Shown piece after piece: positions 56,153-64,000 of a stretch of 64,000 bases of DNA. The translations under genes and the position numbers were made by a program. This stretch comes from Erigeron canadensis (taxonomy: Eukaryota; Streptophyta; Magnoliopsida; Asterales; Asteraceae). The stretch is taken from contig NC_057767.1 of assembly GCF_010389155.1 (NCBI RefSeq), forward strand, positions 26,175,723 through 26,239,722, given 5' to 3'. The first letter of the stretch is position 1; each line of letters starts with the position of its first letter. The notes below the pieces were generated by a model that searched no databases, was not told the DNA's origin, and worked only from the letters and a program-made list of their open reading frames with translations.

Positions 56153-56835
56153 TGTAGATGCAGATTTGTTGTGACAATCGCAACATAGATTTGATTATTG
56201 TTTACGTTTTTAGGAACTTGTTTGTAATCATTTAAATAAGAACTTGTGTTGATATTTAATGATTACAGTTGAACTTCAATATTATATCTGTTTATGTTTT
56301 GTATTGTGTTTGTCTGTTATATATTGTTTTGCAGGTACAAGAACATAGAATCAAGGTTTATAAGTGTCATAGAACACTTAAACGGTGATTGGATGTTATG
56401 TACGAGTCAAACGAAGTCAAACAAAGAACAATGGGTCGTCCCTCGTGCTGACGTCATCAACATGTAGGAACAACCTCGTGCTGACGTCAGCACGAGGCAG
56501 ATCGGTTGTTAATTGTTTCGGGCCTAATACGTAATTAAGGCCTAAGCCCACACGATCCAATACGTAACTAGTATAAATACAAGACCTAATCTACGAAATT
56601 AGGTTAATGATTTACGAATTCTTGAGAGTTATTCACGAATTAACGATCTAAGGTTATTTGTTCCTTCGTGTGATCTCCTACACGAACCACAAGCCTTGTG
56701 CATCTCCTTGGGTTGGTTAATTGCTCATTAATCAACGAAAGGCAATAGTAATCTAGTTATCTCAAGAGGATTCCGCACTTTTGACATAACGAACCACGTC
56801 TTATTACGATCCACGCAACAATAGGGCACCTTACA
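56153..56835 (+). repeat. Inner copia LTR C (right)
   Basis: 683 bp, TGTAGATGC to CCTTACA, followed by the ATCTT target duplication. TGACGTCA at 56449-56456 and 56482-56489; TATAAATA at about 56572. About 16 substitutions and no indels against LTR A (roughly 2.4%). Confidence 0.93.
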
Positions 56836-56840
56836 ATCTT

Positions 56841-58475
56841 TGTGATATTATTGCTTATCTAAGTGATATAGCCGGAACATTTTTAGTGATATCTTAAATG
56901 GTATTCCACGATGATCAAATGGAAATCCTACCAATGCTAACATCTTTTCCAACATTGAACGTAGGTCTCATAATTACATTATGTGATTATTGAGTTACCT
57001 AGAAGTCTAACAGTGACCTCAGATTTTACCTAAAAGTCTTTAAGGATAATAGATTGTGGTTATCGAACGCTTTAGCTGTACTAACCATGATTTATATTCT
57101 TTGAAGCAATCTAGTGGTTGAAAAGCCGCAGACCGAACTATGTTAGAACATTGCTTTGTGCATGGTTCAATGATACATAGGAAATCCGAAAAAATGTAAC
57201 ACATTTTCTATAGGTCATTTTGATTAATCCTTCTGATTTTTGAATATGTTAACGGATCATTCTTATCCGGTTTTCATTTCTCATCTCACAAACACAAAAA
57301 CCACCAACACCATTCTATAACATTTGTATCAACAACTTCAACCTTACATTTTTAGTTACCCTTAGGATTCTTTGGGTTGGGCTAATGGTTTGGGTTGATA
57401 CGTTGATGGTTGATATTTCTCCATGTGTATCTCATTTTAGTTTGTCATATTTCTTGTGACATTTTCTCAACCAATGTTTGCATAATGACATTGGTTCCCA
57501 ACTTTGTCATTATGAGGGGGAGAAAAGATTATGATTGATTAATTGGGGAAGAAATAAGAAATAAGATAGCAAGGAGAAAAGGTTGTATTGATTGGGTGTA
57601 TGGAGGTTGAAGATGGAGTTGAGAGAAAATAATTAGAGTGAATTGGAATGATTATTTTTAAATCTAGTTACTTATCTAGTTTCTTCAGATTAACTTGTCA
57701 AAGATTTTCAAAACATTTCAGTCAATTGAGCTCAGATTTTAACTAGATTTTAGTTGTTTGAGTTCTTGATTTTGAAAAAGGAGGATTTCTACATTGATTA
57801 CAAAGATAAGAATGAGACCAAAGATGAAAGGATATTTTCTCAAGATGGAACAAATGTTCAAAGATACTCCAACAAGGTTTATTCTCATGAATTGAGGGGG
57901 AGCATGATTACTTCAAAAGGGACTTATCCAAACTTCATTATGTTTAATCTCCAAAGTGTTCAAGTCAATATGACAAAGATCAAAGCTGCAAAAAGTTGTA
58001 AGATTGATTGGAAGATTCTAGACATAGAAGTAAAGCTTCAAGAGAGTCTTCATCAACATATTCCATTCAAGATCTTCAAAGTCATACAATAACACTTGTT
58101 CAAAAAGGGCCAATGCATATATCAAGGGGGAGAGTACAAGTTCATTTCAAGAAGTTGAATTTTACTCAAGAATCAAAGATTGAAGAACCAAAGCCAAGTT
58201 TATACCTTCCGCATCTCAAAAGACAACTCTGATTCATGGTTCAACAATCTTCAAAGAATCAAGAAAGAACACACACTTGTTTTCTGTTCAAAAAGAACAT
58301 TGAGAATCTCTTCATGATTTAACTTCAAGAAGTCCAAGACCAAGATTGAATCAAGTTCTCCAAACACTTGTTTCAACAAACCAATTGTCTTCACCATCGG
58401 GCTCATCAAATTCATTCCTACAAGACAAGATTAACACGTACTTCATTCATTACAATATATCACTAAGGGGGAGAA
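56841..58475 (+). other. Outer copia 3' region, second part, with repeated purine tracts
   Basis: Continuation of 35068-36401 after the inner copia. Untranslated apart from chance frames. AGGGGGAG-type tracts occur at about 57513, 57894 and 58124, and finally at 58465-58473 (AAGGGGGAG) next to the LTR. Multiple purine tracts upstream of the 3' LTR are a known Sirevirus trait. Confidence 0.65.
58465..58475 (+). other. Polypurine tract of the outer copia
   Basis: AAGGGGGAGAA directly before TGTTAGAAATCC. Primer site for plus-strand DNA. Confidence 0.85.
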
Positions 58476-58805
58476 TGTTAGAAATCCAAAAATAGTGATA
58501 AATTGTAATTTAAGTTAGTGGACTTACTTGTTATTTAGTCATAGATAAATGATTTCTAAGGATTAGGGACTAGATGTGTTAATTAGCTTAATTGTATAGT
58601 TAGACTATAAATACCCCTCAACACCTTAGAAATCATAAGCCTGTTTCCCCATTCCATTTCATTCCTGTAATTTTACACACACTTAATCCCAATCTTTCCT
58701 CTCTCTCTCTCTATCTCTAGAAACACACACTAAAACACCAAGAACGCACACACACAAATCCATCATTGAATCTGTGAATTCGGAGATGAAATCGTGTTAA
58801 TTACA
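58476..58805 (+). repeat. 3' LTR of the outer copia
   Basis: 330 bp, TGTTAGAAATCC to GTTAATTACA; TATAAATA at 58606-58613. Followed by the CGGAG duplication (58806-58810). Confidence 0.93.
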
Positions 58806-58810
58806 CGGAG

Positions 58811-58943
58811 GATCACATATGGATTGTCCCCTTTCAGGGTAACGAACTAAGTTAGGGTTTTTGGAGAAATAAGCATTAACAAAACTCTGATAGGCAGAGC
58901 GATTCAAGGTGTTGGTAATATCTTCTATTCCTCGTTTCCACAT
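58811..58943 (-). pseudogene. Antisense gene of the Tat element, start of exon 1
   Basis: ATG on minus at 58943 (MWKRGIEDITNTLNRSAYQS) with an open frame to the copia insertion site. Counting one CGGAG copy, the frame runs on without a shift into 27100 (GFVGMYVKAFSLGYLRIPF). The two parts were therefore one exon before the copia landed. This gives the N-terminus of the antisense product, upstream of its PF04195-like part. Confidence 0.65.
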
Positions 58944-59103
58944 TATGGATTATGGAATAAAAGAGGAAGAAAGAAGAAGATGATATACCTGGCTAACGTC
59001 TGATGGATCGTAAGACAAAGGAAGAAAAGACGGAGAGCAGATTCAAAGAGGAAAGCACAATAACAGTAAAAAAAAAACCCTTATTTTCGTAGTAATAAAT
59101 TGG

Positions 59104-59112
59104 TATTTATAT
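59104..59112 (-). promoter_or_regulatory. TATA box of the antisense gene
   Basis: On minus CATATAAATACC, about 160 bp upstream of the ATG at 58943, between the gene and the 3' LTR. Positioned to give an independent antisense transcript. Confidence 0.4.
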
Positions 59113-59359
59113 GGGTCATAATAATGGGTAACTACCCAGTGATAAATCACCCCAAGAGATGTGCCAACAAGTTGCCACTATAGGATAAAAGGTCATTATG
59201 GCTTAAACCTATTTCAACTAATACGACAACGGAGCAACGGAGCAACAGAGCAACAAAGAACGTTCCTCTCGATTTCGTAGGTATGACACTTACTATGTTT
59301 TTCAGTTTTTAGTCTAATGCGATATTTTACAGATAAAACCTCCCATCAGACTAGGGGCT

Positions 59360-59967
59360 TGATGATATACCCATACAGAGCTCTAGCTTCATACCCGAAG
59401 CAGAAGCAGAATACGAAGTCACCTTCGTACAGGTAACAAGTATACACGCCCATAATGGAGCTTAACCTTCGATCAATATGATTACCCCGGAGCTCCAAAG
59501 GTAACAAATACCCAGCTCCGAGGAAATGTACAAGAAGGATCAGATAAAGATCTTTCCCACGATTATCTTATTTAACATATATCAAAGCTTCGACATACTC
59601 GGACGCAACTTAGTAACAAGATTACCACAAATCTACTCAAAAAGGAAACAAGATATTCACAAAGTAGGAAGAGATTTACCCTAATTCTCTTACCCTCATC
59701 TCCAAGTTATCTACCCTCTATATAAATAGAGGAAGAGCCATACGACACATTCACTCATAACCCTTCTATCAAATACCGTTTATTCGACCTTTGAATAAAC
59801 CCTAAACAAAACCCCAAAGTCTAAAGTCAAACATAACGACTCTGGATCAACAATATCCGGCGTAAACCGACCTCTTGGATCCTCTGACCGTAAGGGAATG
59901 GCCGACAAACACCAACAACCACACTCACACCTCAGGTTGAGCCATAGTGCGATTATTTGATCAAACA
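59360..59967 (+). repeat. 3' LTR of the Tat element
   Basis: 608 bp, TGATGATATACC to TTTGATCAAACA, preceded by a purine-rich ACTAGGGGCT. TATATAAATA at about 59719. Followed by CATAG (59968-59972). Contains a 91-bp block (about 59442-59530) absent from the 5' LTR. Confidence 0.9.
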
Positions 59968-59972
59968 CATAG

Positions 59973-60716
59973 TAATCAGGATGAATTGAATGTGATGCTT
60001 AACAATGTTAGACACGATCCTTTGACTTGGAAATGAGCACTGTGGTCACCGGAGATAATTATATCTGGCCATGGCTTAAGAGCTGGATAATTAAAAGATG
60101 AACTAGTAACACAAACTTTAGATCATTAATGCTTAAACAATGAATCTATCGAGAATTTATTTACAGGTTAGTGTGAGTCTAGCGACAACACTAGTAACTA
60201 GGCAAAGTGAATCTAACGAGAGTCAGAGCCGTCATTAAGTTTCCAACAATCTAACAAACCAGTAGGATAGTATTTGGTCGTACCATGAGATCGGAGATGC
60301 CAAACAAGTATTTTAATTTAATTACTGTTATTTGCTTTTTCAAACTATTTTCAGACTAAGCCTCTCACTGAAGAAGCGGTTGTGGCTTCTATTTACTTTT
60401 CAGTTTTAATTAGTTTAAATAGGAAATCGTGACAACCTCCAACCGCTAGAATTACACACATTATTAGATTAGGTAGATGTGAGTCCATCTAAACAAGATG
60501 TACAAGAGATCAAGATATAACAGGATATGAGGTTAGACAATAATAATCACAAGTTATATCAAGAACCCGACTGGCAAGTAAATCAAAACTAGACAAGACT
60601 AGTTAGAATTACGATCCAGATAATGGATAAGAATAATAAAGTACGATTGCTTGAAACTATATAAATTACTAAATATAATCAAGTATTATGGCAATGAGTC
60701 GAGATGTATTTTTCAA
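59973..60716 (+). repeat. LTR-like target sequence, right part
   Basis: Continuation of 20690-21411 on the far side of the Tat element; it joins at CATAG|TAATCAGG. No ORF, and no PBS or purine tract recognised. Ends where the minus-strand copia begins at 60717. Family unknown. Confidence 0.4.
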
Positions 60717-61429
60717 TGTATTTTATTTATTGCTATAAACAAAATACAAGAGTTGTTGCGGAACAAAGATAATCACACTTGTGAAAGTATCTAAACAACC
60801 CCAGAAATACAAATGATCTATGCGACAAGGAATTACTGGTAAGAATACTTAGAGTAATATCACACGTTGCAATTGCCAAAGTTCCAAGCATTTTTGAAAG
60901 TGTGAGAAGTCTTATATTTATAGGCAAACATGTCTTGATGACATGGCAAAATGCCGTACAAAAATATGGTTGGATGCATTTATGGATTTGTGGGACAAAT
61001 CCATAACATGCTTGTTTAAGGTAAAGTATGTAAGTTTCTTTGATGTGACTTGACATACTTTATTCCCAACCTTTTGCTAAAACTTTCCCAATCCCAGGTT
61101 GAGAGAAATTAACCGGGTAAAGGTAGTTAAAGCTGCAAAAAGACTTTCCTCGTAATCAGTGAAAAAGTGTTGTAAGTACTTTTTCACTGAGCTTCTTCAG
61201 ATTCAACTTCAGGTAAGATCTTCTCTGAGCTCTGCTTCTGAGATGATCTTCTTCTTCAGTCTTCAGTCTTTGACTTCAGTCTGAACGTCTTCAGTGTAGG
61301 TTGATTCTGAATCTGAAGTGAAGCTTCAGTGAGCTTTATTCTGAATGACTTCAGAATCCTGAGCAAGCTTTTTTCACTGAGCCTCAACTATTTTGAACAA
61401 ATCATACTTAGTCGATTTTCGACCTAACA
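60717..61429 (-). repeat. 3' LTR of the third copia-like element
   Basis: On minus from TGTTAGGTCGAAAATCG to AAATAAAATACA. TATAAATATA (minus) at 60913-60922. U3 holds eight CTTCAG and one CTGAAG within about 160 bp (61195-61360, plus reading) and a 13-bp inverted repeat TCAGTGAAAAAGT/ACTTTTTCACTGA (61158-61192). Confidence 0.75.
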
Positions 61430-61441
61430 AATTCCCCCTAT
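61430..61441 (-). other. Polypurine tract of the third copia-like element
   Basis: On minus ATAGGGGGAATT directly before the LTR start TGTTAGG. Confidence 0.75.
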
Positions 61442-61725
61442 TTGTTCTAAAATAGTTCATGTATTTTAGACTTCTATCTATACATGTTTGTAAGTCTAAG
61501 AATACAAGTTTTTGTTTAAGTTGTAAAAATATTTCTAAGGACATCTCATAGATCATGATGCCTTAAGAAAATTTTCTTGTTTGTTTTCTAACTTAAACTA
61601 TTTCCTAATAATATGATGTAACTTGTAACTATATAGAAGATACTGACATGATTGTTCAGTTACAAGTACAGAAATGAAATGAAAAATATTTACAAGTACA
61701 AATATTTACAAAGAGATACAACTAC

Positions 61726-63830
61726 TTCTTTGCAGGCCTTGAGCCAGAAGGTGCTTTAGTAGCCTTTCTCTTTGGAGAGCTGATCTTCCCAAATAGTCTT
61801 TCCTCCATCTCAACTTTGGCCTTCATTTTCTATTGGATCTTCAGCATCCAGGCGCCATTCAGATGAGACTTTGGTTTTTCTTTCAGAGCATCGATCATCT
61901 CCTTGTGCTCAGAATACCCAAACTTATGCACCGAAACCTGCTCATATTCTTCTTCAGCTCTACCTTCTATTTTCACAGTCAGATTGAACAGTTTTAGACC
62001 ATCTTCCTTCAGAATTTGCACATCAAGGATCTTTGCAGGATGACACCTGTGTTTCATATAATAATCATACTGATCCTTTTCATGTTTATCCTTCACCTGA
62101 GCAACTTCTTTAGAAATAGGTATGAATGTAGAGAGGTCAGCATCTCGAGCATGCTTTCTTGTTGTCCTTAGGCCAGTAAGTTTGGGATTCTGAGGTGGCC
62201 TGCAGATTTCCTTCTCAGCCTTCAGAACACTGGACATAATTTCCTTCTTTTTGATCTCCATCTCTTTCTTCCTATTCTTTACCAGATCTTCAATAGATAT
62301 CTTGAAAGTGAGATGGTCCAGCTTTTGTTCTAAGGGAGAATACTTCATCCCATATTCATATTCGGCCATTTCCACCAAGGCCTTCTGCACTCTTGCATCA
62401 TGCTTGATCTTCTGATATCTTTCATTTGTGAGACCAAGAGCTGCAGCATCTACCAGATCAATGGTACCCATTGCCAAGTGTTGGGCCCTTTCTCTTTCTT
62501 TGGTTTCTCTCCACATAATGAATTGGTTGGAGACTTGTCTTTGAAGGGCTTCCAACTTTTTCTGGTCAGCATCTAAATCTGGCAATGGATAACCATGATC
62601 ATCCACATTTTCTCCAACAACAAAACTAGAGTCCTTGGTCCCCTTTTTCTTTGGTTCCTCAACCATCTTAGCTTTGCCTTTGTCTTTCCTAGCTTGTTCA
62701 GATGGTTGGGGTTCAGATTGTTTCCTCAGTTGTTCCCCCTCAGATTCAGATTGCCTCTTGGTTGCTTCTATTAATTCTTGAGAACTGGCTAGCAAACCAA
62801 TTGGCACATCACTTCCCCCTTTGGGAATCTCCGCAGGCATCCTAGCATATAAATCAATGGCCTTCTGCATGCCCTGCAGAGGTTCCCAATTCTGCTGGGT
62901 AATACTGTCAGAAATACCCTTAGACATAGTGGCAAACTGAGCTCTTAATCTGAATGTAGAGTTCAGGTTTAGCTTCTCATGCTCTAGGACTTCCTTCAGA
63001 AATCCCTTTTCTTCATCAGATAAAGCACCAGAGGGAGGAGGAGTAACAACTTTAGGAGCTTTCTTGAGCAGAGCCAGGATTTCATCCAGTTGCTTTGACT
63101 GGTTCTGAACTTGTTGATTAAGAGTTGACATAGAATTCTTCATTTCATTAACAGCTTTGTCAACCTTGTCATTTGTCGCTTTGGAGACTTCAGAAACCAT
63201 CAACCTGACCCTCTCTTCAACCTTTTCTGCCACCGACACTGAAATCTGAGAGATAAGATCTTCAGAGAATATGGATTTCAGTGTCTCAGAAACCTTTCCA
63301 CCAACAGAGGCACCAAGAGACTCTTCATCAACACTTGGTTTCTTAACCAACTCACCAACTTCTTTTTCAAGTGCCAAGAAAGAGTTTTGTATCATAAGTA
63401 TCCAGGATTGCAGATTCGCAACAACTGAACTCTGCACATCCCTCTTGGTCAACTTGAAAGCTTCACCAATTGCCCTACTCAAACCATTACATGCTGATAC
63501 CAATTCATGTAACTTCCCAACCACCAAACTCTCATTAACTGCTATTCTTGTAAATTCAGTACCCATAACAACCTGGGCACCTTTCAAATCGGCCGGAGAC
63601 TTGGTGTTGGCAGCTAGAGATTTAAATAAGCCCTCAACCTGAATGAGAAGGTTTTGGACTTCAGTTTGTGACTTCTCTAGCTGAGCTTCCATGCTCAGAG
63701 GTGCAGCAGACAAAGTGGAAGCTGAAGCAACAAAGGGAGTTGTCCTGATGCTTGCCAGAGTTCTTTCCAAAATTCTTTCTGAGGGACCATCAGACTCGGT
63801 CCAGAATCCAGTTCCTTTTCTTGATCTCCT
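61726..63830 (-). pseudogene. Post-pol ORF of the third copia-like element
   Basis: The open frame enters from about 63830; the first ATG is internal (MEAQLEKSQTEVQNLLIQVE). It runs to TAG at 61830 and, in the same frame, on to a basic tail KRKATKAPSGSRPAKK ending at TAG about 61726. Helical and coiled-coil-rich N-half (VAEKVEERVRLMVSEVSKAT, LNQQVQNQSKQLDEILALLK); charged middle (ARKDKGKAKMVEEPKKKGTK); LEALQRQVSNQFIMWRETKE; C-terminal part with YDYYMKHRCHPAKILDVQIL and EEYEQVSVHKFGYSEHKEMI. 63695-63946 carries a Pro-rich upstream piece in another frame. No recognised domain. Position between pol and LTR parallels 50396-54418, but the sequences are not obviously alike. Confidence 0.65.
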
Positions 63831-64000
63831 GGCAGATCATACGTTCTCCTTGGTGGAACAACATGGATTTGAGGGTGAAGGAATTGAAGAGGTGGTTGAA
63901 AAACGGCAGATGTAACATAGGCTGGAGTTGTGCCTTGTGGAAACAAAGGATGTTGATGAGAAATTGGTGGTGGTTGATAAGGTGGATCAAGATCTATAAC

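Larger units (their letters stand above)
36402..56835 (+). mobile_element. Inner Sirevirus-like copia with three LTRs (TSD ATCTT)
   Basis: The outer LTRs 36402-37084 and 56153-56835 are both 683 bp and differ at about 16 positions. ATCTT flanks both ends (36397-36401, 56836-56840). A third LTR (54481-55135) lies inside, followed by its own primer-binding site and a truncated internal piece. Internal order: gag-pol copy 1, assembly gap, leader plus gag-pol copy 2, 3' region, two-exon post-pol gene, LTR, end of that gene again, LTR. LTRs, primer site and pol order identify Ty1/copia. Confidence 0.9.
27101..58805 (+). mobile_element. Sirevirus-like Ty1/copia element (TSD CGGAG), interrupted
   Basis: LTRs 27101-27426 and 58476-58805 start TGTTAGAAATCC and end GTTAATTACA. 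CGGAG flanks both ends (27096-27100, 58806-58810). Initiator-Met primer-binding site after the 5' LTR, purine tract before the 3' LTR. Order: gag, protease, integrase, RT, RNase H, the copia order. Long coiled-coil gag, several AGGGGGAG tracts in the 3' region and palindrome arrays fit the Sirevirus lineage. A second copia is inserted at 36401/36402. Without it the element is about 11.3 kb. Confidence 0.92.
21412..59972 (+). mobile_element. Non-autonomous Tat-lineage Ty3/gypsy element (TSD CATAG), twice interrupted
   Basis: LTRs 21417-21933 and 59360-59967 are flanked by CATAG on both sides (21412-21416, 59968-59972). Order: LTR, primer-binding site, gag, nucleocapsid-protease, then directly an antisense gene on the minus strand, and a 3' LTR. 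RT, RNase H and integrase are missing, so it would need help in trans. Without the inserted copias it is about 6.8 kb. The copia at 27101-58805 sits inside the first exon of the antisense gene. Confidence 0.9.
60717..64000 (-). mobile_element. Third copia-like element, 3' end (minus strand, runs off the window)
   Basis: On minus: long ORF, short 3' untranslated part, purine tract, then a 713-bp LTR (61429 down to 60717). The 5' part (gag-pol, 5' LTR) would lie beyond 64000. The 5 bp after its end are TTCAA (60712-60716); the partner duplication is outside the window. Assignment to copia rests on its post-pol ORF and LTR form, since pol is not visible. Confidence 0.65.

Noticed and set aside
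57754..58092. 112-residue ORF in the outer copia 3' region
   Set aside because: No domain, overlaps another frame, and lies in a normally untranslated region with purine tracts.

Overview
This is plant nuclear DNA, most likely from a eudicot and probably a member of the Asteraceae. The evidence is AT-rich spacer, initiator-Met primer-binding sites, a 5S-bearing Cassandra TRIM, and Ty1/copia elements with extra genes after pol of a type I associate (from memory) with composite-family genomes. I find no intact host gene, no tRNA gene and no functional rRNA gene. Nearly everything recognisable is a transposable element.

Left part (1-20.7 kb): AT-rich spacer carrying small elements. These are a tRNA-type SINE with an 11-bp target duplication (3.95-4.18 kb), a CACTA-like element holding a LINE fragment (4.35-5.16 kb), and a fold-back repeat split by a MITE (5.28-6.19 kb). 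A decayed minus-strand Tat-lineage Ty3/gypsy element (6.0-12.2 kb) has two 1.3-kb direct copies around the last part of RT, two RNase H domains, integrase and an antisense ORF. Next come a Cassandra TRIM (13.35-13.93 kb), small gene-like relics (13.9-15.1 kb), a MITE (15.8-16.0 kb) and a larger CACTA-like region with a 41-bp tandem array and an internal Helitron 3' end (16.4-20.1 kb).

Right part (20.7-60.7 kb): a nested stack. An unidentified LTR-like sequence (20.69-21.41 and 59.97-60.72 kb) is split by a Tat-lineage element (21417-59967, TSD CATAG). That is split at 27100 by a Sirevirus-like copia (27101-58805, TSD CGGAG), which is split at 36401 by a second Sirevirus-like copia (36402-56835, TSD ATCTT). 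By-eye LTR divergence falls inward, roughly 7-8%, 4% and 2.4%, as nesting predicts. The innermost unit has three LTRs (LTR-internal-LTR-internal-LTR) and contains a 100-N assembly gap flanked by indel-rich sequence.

Right end (60.7-64 kb): the 3' LTR and the end of a long post-pol ORF from a fourth, minus-strand copia-like element whose remainder lies outside the window.

Three things deserve most attention. (1) The Tat element has a spliced antisense gene with a canonical 70-nt intron, its own TATA box and a frame that continues across the copia insertion. (2) The innermost copia has a large post-pol gene, apparently two exons, preceded by TGACGTCA palindromes, a TATA-like box and a splice acceptor 3 nt before its ATG. 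(3) Each copia family carries its own set of palindromic or repeated motifs in its LTR or leader. All coding regions are broken by stops, frameshifts or deletions.
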